Shown: positions 52,716 through 61,702 of the stretch, piece after piece
Layout: each line of letters starts with the position of its first letter
How positions within the stretch are numbered: position 1 is the first letter of the stretch
Origin: Endozoicomonas sp965199185
GTDB taxonomy: Bacteria > Pseudomonadota > Gammaproteobacteria > Pseudomonadales > Endozoicomonadaceae
NCBI GenBank assembly: GCA_965199185.1
Contig: CBDAQW010000039.1
Coordinates: forward strand, 1 to 64,000
DNA length: 64,000 bases
Direction: 5' to 3'
Notes under the pieces: model-generated
What the model was told of the DNA's origin: nothing
Databases searched by the model: none
Seen by the model: the letters and a program-made list of their open reading frames with translations, nothing else
Position numbers and translations under genes: made by a program

Positions 52716-53447
52716 TCAATAAGCCGCAGGAACACCCAAAGCATCAAATTTGGCTTTGATCGCATCCAATTGTTCTGTGGAAGGCGGTGTTACTGATTGC
52801 AGTTCATAGGTGTCGTTAAGGACATCCCACTTATGCACACCTAAACTGTGGTAAGGCAATATTTCTACTTTTTCTACACACTGCATTTTATGAGCAAATT
52901 CCGCCAGCTGCTCTGCATAGACAGGATCTACCGTGTACCCATCCACCACCACATAACGCAGCCAGGTAGGCTTCTGAATCTCCTGTAAATACAGTGCGAA
53001 GTTGCGGGTATGTTTTCCGGTAACATAGGTCAGCTTCTGATGCATGACTTCATCAGTATGCTTGATGTCCAGCAAGACCAGATCAGTAGCCGCCAGCAGT
53101 CGTTTAACATCCGGAGTGATGGCCTTGGTGAAGCCATTGGTGTCGAGGCAGGTGTGGATGCCTTCTTTCTGCAACGCTTCAAACAGGTCAGCAACAAATT
53201 CAGCTTGTAGTAAAGGCTCACCGCCCGTCACGGTTACTCCTCCACTGAGAAAATTTTTTACGCTCAGGATTTTCTCAAGTATCTGCTTGTGGTTCATTAA
53301 CTCACCACCTTCCCGCAGATCCCAGGTATCCCGGTTATGACAGTAGCGGCAACGCATCAGACAGCCCTGCATAAACACCACAAAGCGAATCCCGGGACCA
53401 TCTACGGTTCCGAAAGAATCAGTAGAGTGAACGCGCCCAAGAGCCAT
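52716..53447 (-). CDS. pflA: Pyruvate formate-lyase activating enzyme
   Basis: 243 residues (E. coli 246) from ATG 53447, which has AGGAGGT six bases upstream. Radical SAM enzyme that installs the glycyl radical on PflB. The cluster motif is GCLMRCRYCHNRDTWD (CxxxCxxC), followed by the SAM motif VTVTGGEPLLQ, DTNGF, and KWDVLNDTYELQSVTPP near the end. It lies downstream of pflB, separated by 69 bp containing a terminator hairpin, so activase expression is likely set below that of the lyase. Confidence 0.96.
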   Translation of the reverse strand: MALGRVHSTDSFGTVDGPGIRFVVFMQGCLMRCRYCHNRDTWDLREGGELMNHKQILEKILSVKNFLSGGVTVTGGEPLLQAEFVADLFEALQKEGIHTCLDTNGFTKAITPDVKRLLAATDLVLLDIKHTDEVMHQKLTYVTGKHTRNFALYLQEIQKPTWLRYVVVDGYTVDPVYAEQLAEFAHKMQCVEKVEILPYHSLGVHKWDVLNDTYELQSVTPPSTEQLDAIKAKFDALGVPAAY

Positions 53448-53462
53448 AGTCAACCTCCTAAT

Positions 53463-53484
53463 AAAAAGGCCAGCAAAGCTGGCC
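53463..53484 (-). terminator. Intrinsic terminator between pflB and pflA
   Basis: On the minus strand GGCCAGC-TTT-GCTGGCC is followed by TTTTTATT (plus coordinates 53463-53484). It is a textbook hairpin 30 bases after the pflB stop. It probably lets only part of the transcription continue into pflA. Confidence 0.9.
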
Positions 53485-53516
53485 TCTTACTTTAAAACCT
53501 TTGATTCAGGCTTTAA

Positions 53517-55799
53517 TTACATGGTTTCCGTGAAGGTACGGGTAATCACATCACGCTGCTGCTCTGTGGTCAGAGAGTTGAAGCGTACCGCATAACCGGA
53601 TACACGGATGGTCAGAGATGGGTACTTGTCTGGGTTTTCAACGGCATCTTCCAGCATCTCACGGTTAAGAACGTTCACGTTCAGGTGCTGACCACCTTCA
53701 CGATCTACTTCGTGATGGAAGTAACCGTCCATTAAACCAACCAGATTCTTACGACGACCGTCTTCATCCTTACCCAATGCTTTTGGCACGATGGAGAAGG
53801 TGTAAGAAATACCGTCTTTAGCATAAGCAAATGGCAGTTTAGCAACAGAACTCAATGAAGCAACAGCACCGGAAGTGTCACGACCATGCATTGGGTTAGC
53901 ACCCGGACCAAATGGCTGACCTGCACGACGACCGTCTGGTGTATTACCGGTCTTCTTACCATATACCACGTTAGAAGTAATGGTCAGAATAGACTGGGTT
54001 GGAATCGCATCACGGTAGGTTTTGTGAGAAGACACTTTCTTCATGAAGGACTCAACCAGCTGACAGGCAATGTCGTCTACACGCTGTTCGTTGTTACCGA
54101 ACTTCGGATAATCACCTTCGATCTCGAAGTCTACGGCAATACCGTCTTCATCACGGACTGGCTTAACTTTGCCATACTTGATCGCAGACAGAGAGTCAGC
54201 GGCTACAGACAGACCCGCAATACCACAAGCCATAGTGCGCATTACGTCACGATCATGCAGCGCCATCTGGGCGGCTTCGTAGGAATACTTATCGTGCATG
54301 AAGTGGATGCAGTTCAGAGCAGCAACGTACTGAGCAGCCACCCAGTCCATCAGTTTGTCGAACTTGGCATAGACTTCATCGTATTCAAGAACGTCGGAAG
54401 TGATTGGCTCGGACTTAGGCGCAATCTGCATCTTCAGTTTTTCGTCAACACCACCGTTGATGGCGTACAGCATCGCCTTGGCCAGGTTGGCACGTGCACC
54501 GAAGAACTGCATCTGCTTACCAACCACCATTGGGGATACGCAGCAAGCAATCGCGTAATCATCACTGTCCATGTCCGGACGCATCAGGTCATCGTTTTCG
54601 TACTGGATGGAACTGGTGTCGATGGAAACCTTGGCGCAGAACTCTTTAAAGCCTTTAGGCAGAGACTCAGACCACAGAACGGTAATGTTTGGCTCTGGAG
54701 AAGGCCCCATGGTGTACATGGTATTCAGGAAACGGAAGCTGTTTTTAGTGACCAGTGTACGACCATCAAGCCCCATACCGCCGATAGACTCAGTCGCCCA
54801 GATTGGATCGCCGGAGAACAGATCATCGTATTCAGGCGTACGCAGGAAGCGAACCATACGCAGCTTCATCACGAAGTGGTCAATCATTTCCTGAGCGTCG
54901 GTCTCCGTAATCTTACCGGCTTCCAGATCACGCTGAACAAAAATATCCAGGAAAGAAGCAGTACGCCCCAGAGACATGGCAGCACCATTCTGAGACTTAA
55001 CGGCAGCAAGGTACCCAAAGTAAGTCCACTGGATAGCTTCCTGTGCAGTCGTCGCCGGAGCAGAGATGTCACAACCGTACTTGGCTGCCATTTCTTTCAT
55101 CTGCATCAGAGCACGAATCTGCTCCATGATCTCTTCACGCAGTTGAATGGTGCGCTCCAGGTTTTCACCGGTTTCCAGAGCGGAATCCAGAGAACCGTGC
55201 TGAATTTTCTTATCAGCAATCAGACGATCAATGCCGTACAGAGCGACACGACGGTAGTCACCAATGATACGACCACGACCGTATGCATCAGGCAGACCAG
55301 TGATGACACCGGATTTACGACAGGCACGAATAGCTGGCGTGTAAGCATCGAATACACCGGCGTTATGCGTCTTGCGATAATCGGTAAAGACCTTGTTGAC
55401 CATTGGGTCCAGTTCTTTACCGTAAACCTTGCAGGATGTTTCCACCATGCGGATACCACCATTAGGAATGATGGCACGCTTCAATGGTTTGTCAGTCTGC
55501 AAACCAACGATTGTCTCCAGCTTCTGATCAATATAACCGGCGTCGTGGGAATTAATAGTAGAGGGAAGGTCGGTATCAAAATCAACCGGTGCATGAGTAC
55601 GGTTTTCTTCTTTAATACCTTCCATAACGTCAGCCCAGAGTTTATCTGTTGCTGTAGTGGCACCGGCCAGGAAAGAGTCATCACCTTCATACGGGGTGTA
55701 ATTCTTCTGGATGAAGTCACGAACGTTGATGTTTTCGGACCAGTCGCCGAGCTCAAAACCAGCCCATGCTTGTGGCATTTCTTTGGCGTTTACAGTCAT
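53517..55799 (-). CDS. pflB: Formate C-acetyltransferase (pyruvate formate-lyase)
   Basis: 760 residues, the same length as E. coli PflB. It converts pyruvate and CoA to acetyl-CoA and formate under anaerobic conditions. The tandem active-site cysteines are in YAIACCVSPMVVGKQMQFF, and the glycyl-radical motif is TIRVSGYAVRFNSL near the C-terminus. The substrate pocket stretches GRGRIIGDYRRVALYG and GVFDAYTPAIRACRKSG are as expected. GAGGAG precedes the ATG. A candidate FNR site is centred about 98 bp upstream of the start. A long open antisense frame across this gene is a codon-bias shadow. Confidence 0.97.
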   Translation of the reverse strand: MTVNAKEMPQAWAGFELGDWSENINVRDFIQKNYTPYEGDDSFLAGATTATDKLWADVMEGIKEENRTHAPVDFDTDLPSTINSHDAGYIDQKLETIVGLQTDKPLKRAIIPNGGIRMVETSCKVYGKELDPMVNKVFTDYRKTHNAGVFDAYTPAIRACRKSGVITGLPDAYGRGRIIGDYRRVALYGIDRLIADKKIQHGSLDSALETGENLERTIQLREEIMEQIRALMQMKEMAAKYGCDISAPATTAQEAIQWTYFGYLAAVKSQNGAAMSLGRTASFLDIFVQRDLEAGKITETDAQEMIDHFVMKLRMVRFLRTPEYDDLFSGDPIWATESIGGMGLDGRTLVTKNSFRFLNTMYTMGPSPEPNITVLWSESLPKGFKEFCAKVSIDTSSIQYENDDLMRPDMDSDDYAIACCVSPMVVGKQMQFFGARANLAKAMLYAINGGVDEKLKMQIAPKSEPITSDVLEYDEVYAKFDKLMDWVAAQYVAALNCIHFMHDKYSYEAAQMALHDRDVMRTMACGIAGLSVAADSLSAIKYGKVKPVRDEDGIAVDFEIEGDYPKFGNNEQRVDDIACQLVESFMKKVSSHKTYRDAIPTQSILTITSNVVYGKKTGNTPDGRRAGQPFGPGANPMHGRDTSGAVASLSSVAKLPFAYAKDGISYTFSIVPKALGKDEDGRRKNLVGLMDGYFHHEVDREGGQHLNVNVLNREMLEDAVENPDKYPSLTIRVSGYAVRFNSLTTEQQRDVITRTFTETM

Positions 55800-56390
55800 G
55801 TAAAAGGCTCCTCAGAGTGAGAGAAATCCTGAATTCAAACAGTATACCACCAGGCAATACCCAGCCATGAAAATAGCGTTGATCTCATCTTGATCTATGT
55901 CAATGTAAGAAAAGCCTTGTTAACGTATTGTTTCGTTTGTGAATTGAACGACACATTAACCAGAAGGTGACCAGCGTTGACTTAGAAATCAGAAGACCTG
56001 GCAGCAATGAAAACTCGATGAAAAAATACCGCACCTAAGTTAATCCCACTATCAGTGCTAATACCTATTCATCATAAAAAACCAACTCTGCTTATCTTTT
56101 ATTTACTTCCCCTAGCTCTGCTGATGCAAAAATATCTTTATGACCTGTAAACATTAATTAGTTATTAACAATCTTTCTACATTCAAAAAGATTATGAAAC
56201 TAACCGATATGTAATTTCCATGACTGCTATTCTATCATCCAATTCATTGCGGTTAATTATTTTTACTTAAGCGTCTTCGCCATCTTTTAGGTAGTGTTAC
56301 CTATTCATCGTACTATGTGGTTTATCTAACATTCCTGAAAAAATACAAGACGTTTGAAAATCCGAGGATGGATCAATTCTGGAGACAGTG
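55800..56390. other. AT-rich intergenic region, pflB promoter to orphan gene
   Basis: 591 bp. It holds the pflB leader and the candidate FNR site, then about 400 bp of AT-rich sequence. Two signals stand out: the palindrome TAGGTA-GTGT-TACCTA (56288-56303), about 88 bp before the orphan gene, and the direct repeat TACCTATTCATC at 56062-56073 and 56298-56309, the second overlapping the palindrome. These may be operator sites for an unidentified regulator. No RNA gene was recognised. Confidence 0.5.
55890..55903. promoter_or_regulatory. Candidate FNR/ANR site upstream of pflB
   Basis: TTGATCTATGTCAA matches the FNR consensus TTGAT-N4-ATCAA at nine of ten fixed positions. It lies about 90 bp before the pflB start codon, a normal place for an activator site. 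pfl promoters are FNR-activated in E. coli. A further TTGAT half-site occurs just upstream on the plus strand at 55879-55883. Confidence 0.7.
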
Positions 56391-56819
56391 ATGAGCAAAT
56401 ACATATATACAACAATCTACGAACAATTTACCGGCTTAAAGCCACCTGAACCTAAAAACAACAAACCTCGCCGCCGCAGAGGCTATGGTCACCCTTACCG
56501 AATGCGCCTGAATATGCAGGAGGAAGGACAAGCTGAAGAGATGATGGATAACCTCGATATTCCGGAAGACATTGATCAACAGCCACAATCTTTACTGATC
56601 CCTGCCTCTAATCGTGCTGCACACACAACACTCCCTGTACGCAAACCCAGTCGTGGCAGACACCCTGCACAACCACAAAATTACACGCCTGTTCATTCAC
56701 CTGTTAATCCGGTAATGACCGAAGTAACAACAAAAACCAGCACCGCCCCCAAGGTAACTTATAAAAAACGTCGCCAATATAATGAACCGACAATAATCAA
56801 CCCATTACTATCTGAATAA
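56391..56819 (+). CDS. Orphan basic, proline-containing protein
   Basis: 142 residues from ATG 56391 (GGAG seven bases upstream; a GTG at 56388 also fits). No family recognised. The N-terminus SKYIYTTIYEQFTGLKPPEPK is followed by strong basic clusters (NNKPRRRRGYGHPYRMR, YKKRRQYNEP), a Met/Glu-rich acidic patch (EEGQAEEMMDNLDIPEDIDQQ) and a Pro/Thr-rich disordered section. No signal peptide or membrane segment. It lies alone in AT-rich DNA with its own strong terminator, and possible operator repeats lie upstream. Like the two effector-like proteins it is low-complexity with NLS-like clusters, so a secreted role is conceivable but unsupported. Confidence 0.65.
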   Translation: MSKYIYTTIYEQFTGLKPPEPKNNKPRRRRGYGHPYRMRLNMQEEGQAEEMMDNLDIPEDIDQQPQSLLIPASNRAAHTTLPVRKPSRGRHPAQPQNYTPVHSPVNPVMTEVTTKTSTAPKVTYKKRRQYNEPTIINPLLSE

Positions 56820-57176
56820 TCTGTTATTAATTGTCACTGAAAAACAACCTGTGCTTTAACAGTATTTGGTTGCTCATTCATATTTATTGACGATTACCAG
56901 AAACTGGAGAAACACCCTTATCCAAATCCAACACCAAGGGTGTTTTGCTCTTTCTTTTTTTTAAAAAATTAATTCTACGATAGGATTTATTCATTTTTCA
57001 GTTATTTCAATTTCATACAAAGAACAGAAGATTATTATCATTACCCCACTATTGAAATATCACAAAAAACACAAGCAAGTTATAACAACTTATAACAACC
57101 CTGCCCTATATCATTGACAGGAATCCACCTAGCCGGTAAACATGAATATTTTCTGACCGCCACCTTAGGGACTCCT
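56820..57176. other. AT-rich intergenic region before mgsA
   Basis: 357 bp. It contains the orphan-gene terminator and then the mgsA leader. A tandem decamer, TTATAACAAC repeated at 57080-57089 and 57090-57099, lies about 80 bp before mgsA and may be a promoter element or binding site. An in-frame extension of mgsA reaches 57114 but lacks family sequence. Confidence 0.45.
56910..56962 (+). terminator. Terminator of the orphan gene
   Basis: AAACACCCTT (56910-56919) and AAGGGTGTTT (56936-56945) form a perfect 10-bp stem with a 16-base loop, followed by a T-rich stretch ending in T8. Confidence 0.85.
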
Positions 57177-57635
57177 ATGCAGTACAAAAACCATACTGTC
57201 AGTGCGAAAAAAAATATCGCCCTGGTCGCTCACGACAACAAAAAAGCTGAGCTGGCTGAATGGGCCAAAAAACACAGCATTCAACTGGAAGGTCACAGAC
57301 TGTTTGCCACAGGAACTACTGGTACAGTCATGGAAAAAGAGTTGGGCTTTCCAGTCACCAAGCTCATCAGTGGCCCACTGGGTGGTGACCAGCAGATAGG
57401 CTCTCTGATTTCTGAAAACAAAATGGATTTGCTCGTTTTCTTCTGGGACCCGTTTGAGCCAATGCCACACGATCCGGATGTAAAAGCACTTCTGCGAATT
57501 GCTGCTGTATGGAATATACCGGTTGCCTGCAACCAGAGTTCTGCGGATTATATCTTCTCATCATCACTGCTGGGCGCAGAGCATCAACGCAGCATTCCAG
57601 ATTACGACAGTTATCTACAGGAAAGAAACGTCTAA
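57177..57635 (+). CDS. mgsA: Methylglyoxal synthase
   Basis: 152 residues from ATG 57177 (AGGG upstream), exactly the E. coli length; the frame is open to 57114. It converts dihydroxyacetone phosphate to methylglyoxal and phosphate, a bypass of lower glycolysis when phosphate is scarce. Key stretches: KNIALVAHDNKKAELAEWA, the phosphate loop LFATGTTGTVM, SGPLGGDQQIGSLISENKMDLLVFFWDP (catalytic Asp) and PHDPDVKALLRIAAVWNIPVACN (catalytic His and Asp). Complete. Convergent with oadB. Confidence 0.96.
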   Translation: MQYKNHTVSAKKNIALVAHDNKKAELAEWAKKHSIQLEGHRLFATGTTGTVMEKELGFPVTKLISGPLGGDQQIGSLISENKMDLLVFFWDPFEPMPHDPDVKALLRIAAVWNIPVACNQSSADYIFSSSLLGAEHQRSIPDYDSYLQERNV

Positions 57636-57696
57636 ACACGAACAGCAAGGCGAAGTCCGACAAGCAACATGAATAGCTGCCGGGCTTCGTTTATCT

Positions 57697-58995
57697 TTAT
57701 GACAGATATTTAATCATCACCCCCGCCGCCACAGCAGAACCAATCACACCCGCGACATTGGGCCCCATAGCATGCATCAGCAGGAAGTTTTGAGAGTTAG
57801 CTTCCAAGCCCATTTTATTGGAAACACGAGCGGCCATTGGTACCGCAGAAACACCGGCAGAACCAATCAAAGGGTTAATAGGTGTTGAGCCATAGCGGTT
57901 CAATGCTTTCGCCATCAGCACACCACAGGCAGTACCAATACAAAAAGCCACTACACCTAACCCAAGAATACCCAAGGTCTCCGGTTGCAGGAATTTATCC
58001 GCCACCAGCTTTGATCCCACCGACAATCCGAGAAAAATGGTGGTGATATTAATCAGTGCATTTTGAGCCGTATCAGACAAACGCTCGACTACACCGGATT
58101 CCCGCATCAGGTTACCAAAGCAAAACATCCCCAGCAGTGGCGCAGCATCCGGCAAGAGCAATGCCACCAGCACCAGCAGCAATACCGGAAAGACAATTTT
58201 TTCCAGCTTACTGACCGGGCGCAACTGAGTCATCACAATCTTACGCTCAGCTTCAGTGGTCAATGCCCTCATAATAGGCGGCTGAATCAGCGGCACCAGC
58301 GCCATATATGAATAAGCGGCAACGGCAATAGCCCCCAACAAATGCGGAGCCAAAACGCTGGACACGTAAATCGCCGTAGGTCCATCAGCACCACCGATAA
58401 TCCCGATAGCGGCAGCATCTGCCAGGCTGAACTCCATAAGCCCTGTGTAGTTCAGCAACAACGCACCAAAAACGGTGGCAAAAATACCAAACTGCGCAGC
58501 AGCTCCCAGAAACAGGGTTTTCGGATTCGCCAGCAACGGACCGAAATCCGTCATGGCTCCCACCCCCATAAAGATCACTAACGGGGCAACACCACTCCCT
58601 ATAGCCACACTGTAGAACTGATACAAGACACCGTTACTGTATCCCGCATCCGCTACAAAATGAGTAATAGCCGCCTGAGTCGCAGAATTTGCCTGTGTAT
58701 ACAACAAGGTCAAATGATCATAAGCAACATGACTGCTACCAAGCAGCCGGGCAATGCCCTGCATAACCTCAGGATGCCCCTGATGCAACGCCTGCTCCAC
58801 CGCCGAATACGCTAGCCCGGCTTCAGGAATGTTGGCAAGAATACCGCCAAAGCCAATCGGCACCAGCAACAATGGCTCAAACTGCTTGCGAATCGCCAGA
58901 TACAGCAAACCAAAGCCAATCAGCATCATCATTAACTGACCGGGGGAGAGATTATAAATCCCGGATCCCTGCCAGAGTGTGAACAACTTATCCAT
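57697..58995 (-). CDS. oadB: Oxaloacetate decarboxylase beta subunit (Na+ pump)
   Basis: 432 residues (Klebsiella and Vibrio about 433). The membrane subunit decarboxylates carboxybiotin and exports Na+ across the inner membrane. About nine hydrophobic helices are visible; the Na+/proton site region ADAAAIGIIGGADGPTAIYVSS contains the essential Asp (Asp203 in Klebsiella), and the conserved C-terminal segment GSAGVSAVPMAARVSNKMG carries the second functional cluster. Third gene of oadGAB, 14 bp after oadA. A product this well conserved suggests selection for Na+-coupled energy conservation. Confidence 0.95.
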   Translation of the reverse strand: MDKLFTLWQGSGIYNLSPGQLMMMLIGFGLLYLAIRKQFEPLLLVPIGFGGILANIPEAGLAYSAVEQALHQGHPEVMQGIARLLGSSHVAYDHLTLLYTQANSATQAAITHFVADAGYSNGVLYQFYSVAIGSGVAPLVIFMGVGAMTDFGPLLANPKTLFLGAAAQFGIFATVFGALLLNYTGLMEFSLADAAAIGIIGGADGPTAIYVSSVLAPHLLGAIAVAAYSYMALVPLIQPPIMRALTTEAERKIVMTQLRPVSKLEKIVFPVLLLVLVALLLPDAAPLLGMFCFGNLMRESGVVERLSDTAQNALINITTIFLGLSVGSKLVADKFLQPETLGILGLGVVAFCIGTACGVLMAKALNRYGSTPINPLIGSAGVSAVPMAARVSNKMGLEANSQNFLLMHAMGPNVAGVIGSAVAAGVMIKYLS

Positions 58996-59009
58996 AATGC
59001 CTCCTTAGG

Positions 59010-60803
59010 TCAGGCAAGGCACAGCAGCGTATCACCCACTGCCACGCTGTCGCCTTCCCGAACACTAACAGAAGTCACTTTGCCGGATTTAGCCGCTCTG
59101 ACTTCAGTTTCCATCTTCATGGCTTCCAGAATCAGAACAACGTCGCCTTCTTTAACTTGCTCACCGGGATTCACATTCACCTTCCAGATATTCCCAGCCA
59201 ATGGTGCCGGCATGGGCTCACCGTCACCAATAAGCTCTGATTGAGCCGCAACGGGGGCAGCCACAGGTTGAACATCTGACACTTCGCCACCTTCGCTCAC
59301 CTCAACGGTATAAGCGGTGCCATTCACTTTAACCGTATACAGCCCCGTATCACTGGATGCAGGGACAACAGACTGAACTGATGGTGTAGGCTCTGAACCC
59401 GGCACGGGTTCAAAAGCATCCGGATTGCCACGGTTCTGCAGAAACTTCAGACCGACCTGAGGGAATAAAGCATAGGTCAGCACATCATCCACCTGCTGAT
59501 CGGCCAGTTTAATGCCTTTTTCCTGAGCCTGTTTTTTCAAATCAGCCGTCAACAGAGGAAATTCAGACTCAAGCAAATCCGCTGGACGACAAGTGACCGG
59601 TGCTTTGCCATCCAAAACACGAGCCTGTAATTCAGCATTAAATGGCGCTGGTGCAGCACCATACTCACCTTTAAGAATACCCTGTGTCTCTTTGGAGATA
59701 TTTTTGTATCGTTCACCGGTAAGAACATTGAGAACCGCCTGAGTACCGACAATCTGAGAGGTGGGTGTCACCAGAGCGATCATACCAAGATCTTCCCGAA
59801 CCCTGGGAATCTCTTCCAACACCTCATCAAAGCGGTCACTGGCGCCCTGATCTTTCAACTGCTTTTCCATATTGGTCAGCATACCGCCAGGCACCTGAGC
59901 GGTCAGAATCCGAGCATCAACACCACGCAGCTGACCTTCAAATTTGGCGTATTTTTTGCGGACTTCCCGGAAGTAGGCAGCAATTTCTTCCATCTTTTTC
60001 AGGTCAAGGCCAGTATCACGATCTGTGCCCTGCAAAGCCGCAACAATGGCTTCGGTAGGCGAGTGACCATAGGTCATGGACATGGATGAAATAGACGTAT
60101 CGATTCGGTCAATACCCGCTTCTACCGCTTTAAGAATGGACATCGACGACAAACCGGAAGTGGCATGACAATGCATTTGCACTTCAAGACCGGTTTCGGT
60201 TTTCAGACGGGAAACCAGTTCGTAAGCATCGGCGGGCGTAATAATGCCGGACATATCCTTGATACAGATAGAATCAGCTTCAAGATCTTCAATCTGTTTG
60301 GCAAGACTGATCCAGTAATCCATGTTGTGCACAGGACTGGTGGTGTACGACAGTGTACCCTGAGCATGAGCCCCCTGTTTTTTGACCGCCTTCATCGCCT
60401 GCATCAGGTTGCGAGGGTCATTCATGGCATCAAATACACGGAACACATCCATGCCGTTCGCTACCGCTCTCTCCACAAACTTATCGACAACATCATCAGC
60501 ATAGTGCCGGTAACCTAACAGGTTCTGACCACGCAACAGCATTTGCTGTTTTGTTTTAGGCATGGCTTTTTTCAGCTCACGCAAACGCTCCCAGGGGTCT
60601 TCACCAAGAAAACGAATGCAGGCATCAAAAGTAGCACCGCCCCAACTTTCGAGAGACCAGTAACCAATGTCATCGAGACGTCCGGCAATGGGCAGCATAT
60701 CGTCAATACGCATGCGAGTGGCAAACAGTGACTGGTGCGCATCTCTTAATACAACATCAGTAATCCCCAGAGGTTTCTTTACATCAGACATCACGTTAGA
60801 CAT
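59010..60803 (-). CDS. oadA: Oxaloacetate decarboxylase alpha subunit (biotin carboxyltransferase)
   Basis: 597 residues. The carboxyltransferase barrel (about 1-300) holds DVVLRDAHQSLFATRMR, the metal ligands in VQMHCHATSGL, and the catalytic Lys region ICIKDMSGIITP. A PYC_OADA-like middle domain follows, and the C-terminal biotinyl domain has the lysine in LILEAMKMETEV. It moves CO2 from oxaloacetate to biotin, which is then decarboxylated by OadB with Na+ export. The start MSNVMSDVKK at 60803 has AGGGAA upstream. An ATG at 60791 is an alternative. Second gene of oadGAB. Confidence 0.96.
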   Translation of the reverse strand: MSNVMSDVKKPLGITDVVLRDAHQSLFATRMRIDDMLPIAGRLDDIGYWSLESWGGATFDACIRFLGEDPWERLRELKKAMPKTKQQMLLRGQNLLGYRHYADDVVDKFVERAVANGMDVFRVFDAMNDPRNLMQAMKAVKKQGAHAQGTLSYTTSPVHNMDYWISLAKQIEDLEADSICIKDMSGIITPADAYELVSRLKTETGLEVQMHCHATSGLSSMSILKAVEAGIDRIDTSISSMSMTYGHSPTEAIVAALQGTDRDTGLDLKKMEEIAAYFREVRKKYAKFEGQLRGVDARILTAQVPGGMLTNMEKQLKDQGASDRFDEVLEEIPRVREDLGMIALVTPTSQIVGTQAVLNVLTGERYKNISKETQGILKGEYGAAPAPFNAELQARVLDGKAPVTCRPADLLESEFPLLTADLKKQAQEKGIKLADQQVDDVLTYALFPQVGLKFLQNRGNPDAFEPVPGSEPTPSVQSVVPASSDTGLYTVKVNGTAYTVEVSEGGEVSDVQPVAAPVAAQSELIGDGEPMPAPLAGNIWKVNVNPGEQVKEGDVVLILEAMKMETEVRAAKSGKVTSVSVREGDSVAVGDTLLCLA

Positions 60804-60886
60804 AGCGTTGGTATTTCCCTTTCTAAACTATTATTTTTCTACAGGCGACAAAGCAGGCATGACAGGGTGTCTTCTATGACTGCCAG

Positions 60887-61183
60887 TCAATGGTCGTCTT
60901 TCTGTTTTCTGTTTATATTTCTGTTTCTGTGCATTTGAATAGCCGCTGAAATAACGGCAACTAGTTCACTGTCTTGCTCTGAGCCGGGAGACAGCCCTGA
61001 GCGAGATTCAGAAGATAAATGCGTTCGGTGAGACGTTGCAGGGGCAGGCTCCTGGAAAAACCGATTGATAATACCAGACATCAACCCCGTGACCAGTACC
61101 AGCAATGTCAGGAACAGAAATACAAACCCCATTCCAAACAACATCAGGCTGGAACCTTCAGAAATCAGCTCCGATGGCGTCAT
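60887..61183 (-). CDS. oadG: Oxaloacetate decarboxylase gamma subunit
   Basis: 98 residues. Typical OadG: one N-terminal membrane helix (SLMLFGMGFVFLFLTLLVLVTGLM), then a polar, Pro/Ser-rich cytoplasmic linker and a short helix with conserved VAVISAAIQMHR. It holds the alpha and beta subunits together and accelerates the carboxyltransferase step. First gene of the oadGAB operon. Divergent from napD, with a 209-bp shared intergenic region. Confidence 0.9.
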   Translation of the reverse strand: MTPSELISEGSSLMLFGMGFVFLFLTLLVLVTGLMSGIINRFFQEPAPATSHRTHLSSESRSGLSPGSEQDSELVAVISAAIQMHRNRNINRKQKDDH

Positions 61184-61392
61184 CTGTTATTTCCTTGTAA
61201 TTATTGGACGTTATAGAATGGCTTATTATGCAGATTTTTTTGCAGACATAAATCAATAAAACCGTTTCACTGCTATTTGTCATTTTGTTCAGCTCGGAAT
61301 TTCAATCAGCTCACAAAATAATCGACTCATACACGACCGTTCTCTTCTATAATCCTTGCCAGATAGTCGTTTTTTCTTTTTGGTCATCACCC

Positions 61393-61680
61393 ATGTCTAC
61401 ACTGGTCGATTATGAAGTCTGTGGCCTGGTCATACTGACAAGACCAGAGCATCAATGTCAGGTTAAACGACAACTACTGTCAACTAAAGGCGTCGATATT
61501 CACGCCCAAAATCACACCGGAACCTTTGCCATAACCATTGAGGCTATTTCCAACACAAACCATTTCCTCGACAAGAACCTTCCTCACAAAAGCCTTCTCG
61601 AAAAGATAGCCGAACTGCAAAACACGCCCGAAATTATTGACGTTGCCTTTGTCTACGGGCAGCAAGACCGCGTCGGTTAA
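61393..61680 (+). CDS. napD: NapD chaperone of periplasmic nitrate reductase
   Basis: 95 residues (E. coli 87) from ATG 61393; the frame is open to 61285 without NapD sequence. NapD binds the twin-arginine signal of NapA and holds it in the cytoplasm until the molybdenum cofactor and cluster are inserted. The ferredoxin-like fold is visible: VCGLVILTRPEHQCQVKRQLL, VDIHAQNHTGTFAITIEA and EIIDVAFVYGQQD at the end. It is 22 bp upstream of napA, so the two are co-transcribed. The ribosome-binding site is weak. Confidence 0.93.
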   Translation: MSTLVDYEVCGLVILTRPEHQCQVKRQLLSTKGVDIHAQNHTGTFAITIEAISNTNHFLDKNLPHKSLLEKIAELQNTPEIIDVAFVYGQQDRVG

Positions 61681-61702
61681 GCCTGAAGAGCAGTACTTTC
61701 TT

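Noticed and set aside
53886..55820. 644-codon open frame on the plus strand opposite pflB
   Set aside because: It lies entirely antisense to the full-length, strongly conserved pflB; the translation has no recognisable domain and reflects codon bias.
61184..61392. FNR site in the oadG-napD intergenic region
   Set aside because: Only an ATCAA half-site near 61250 was found; the other half does not match.
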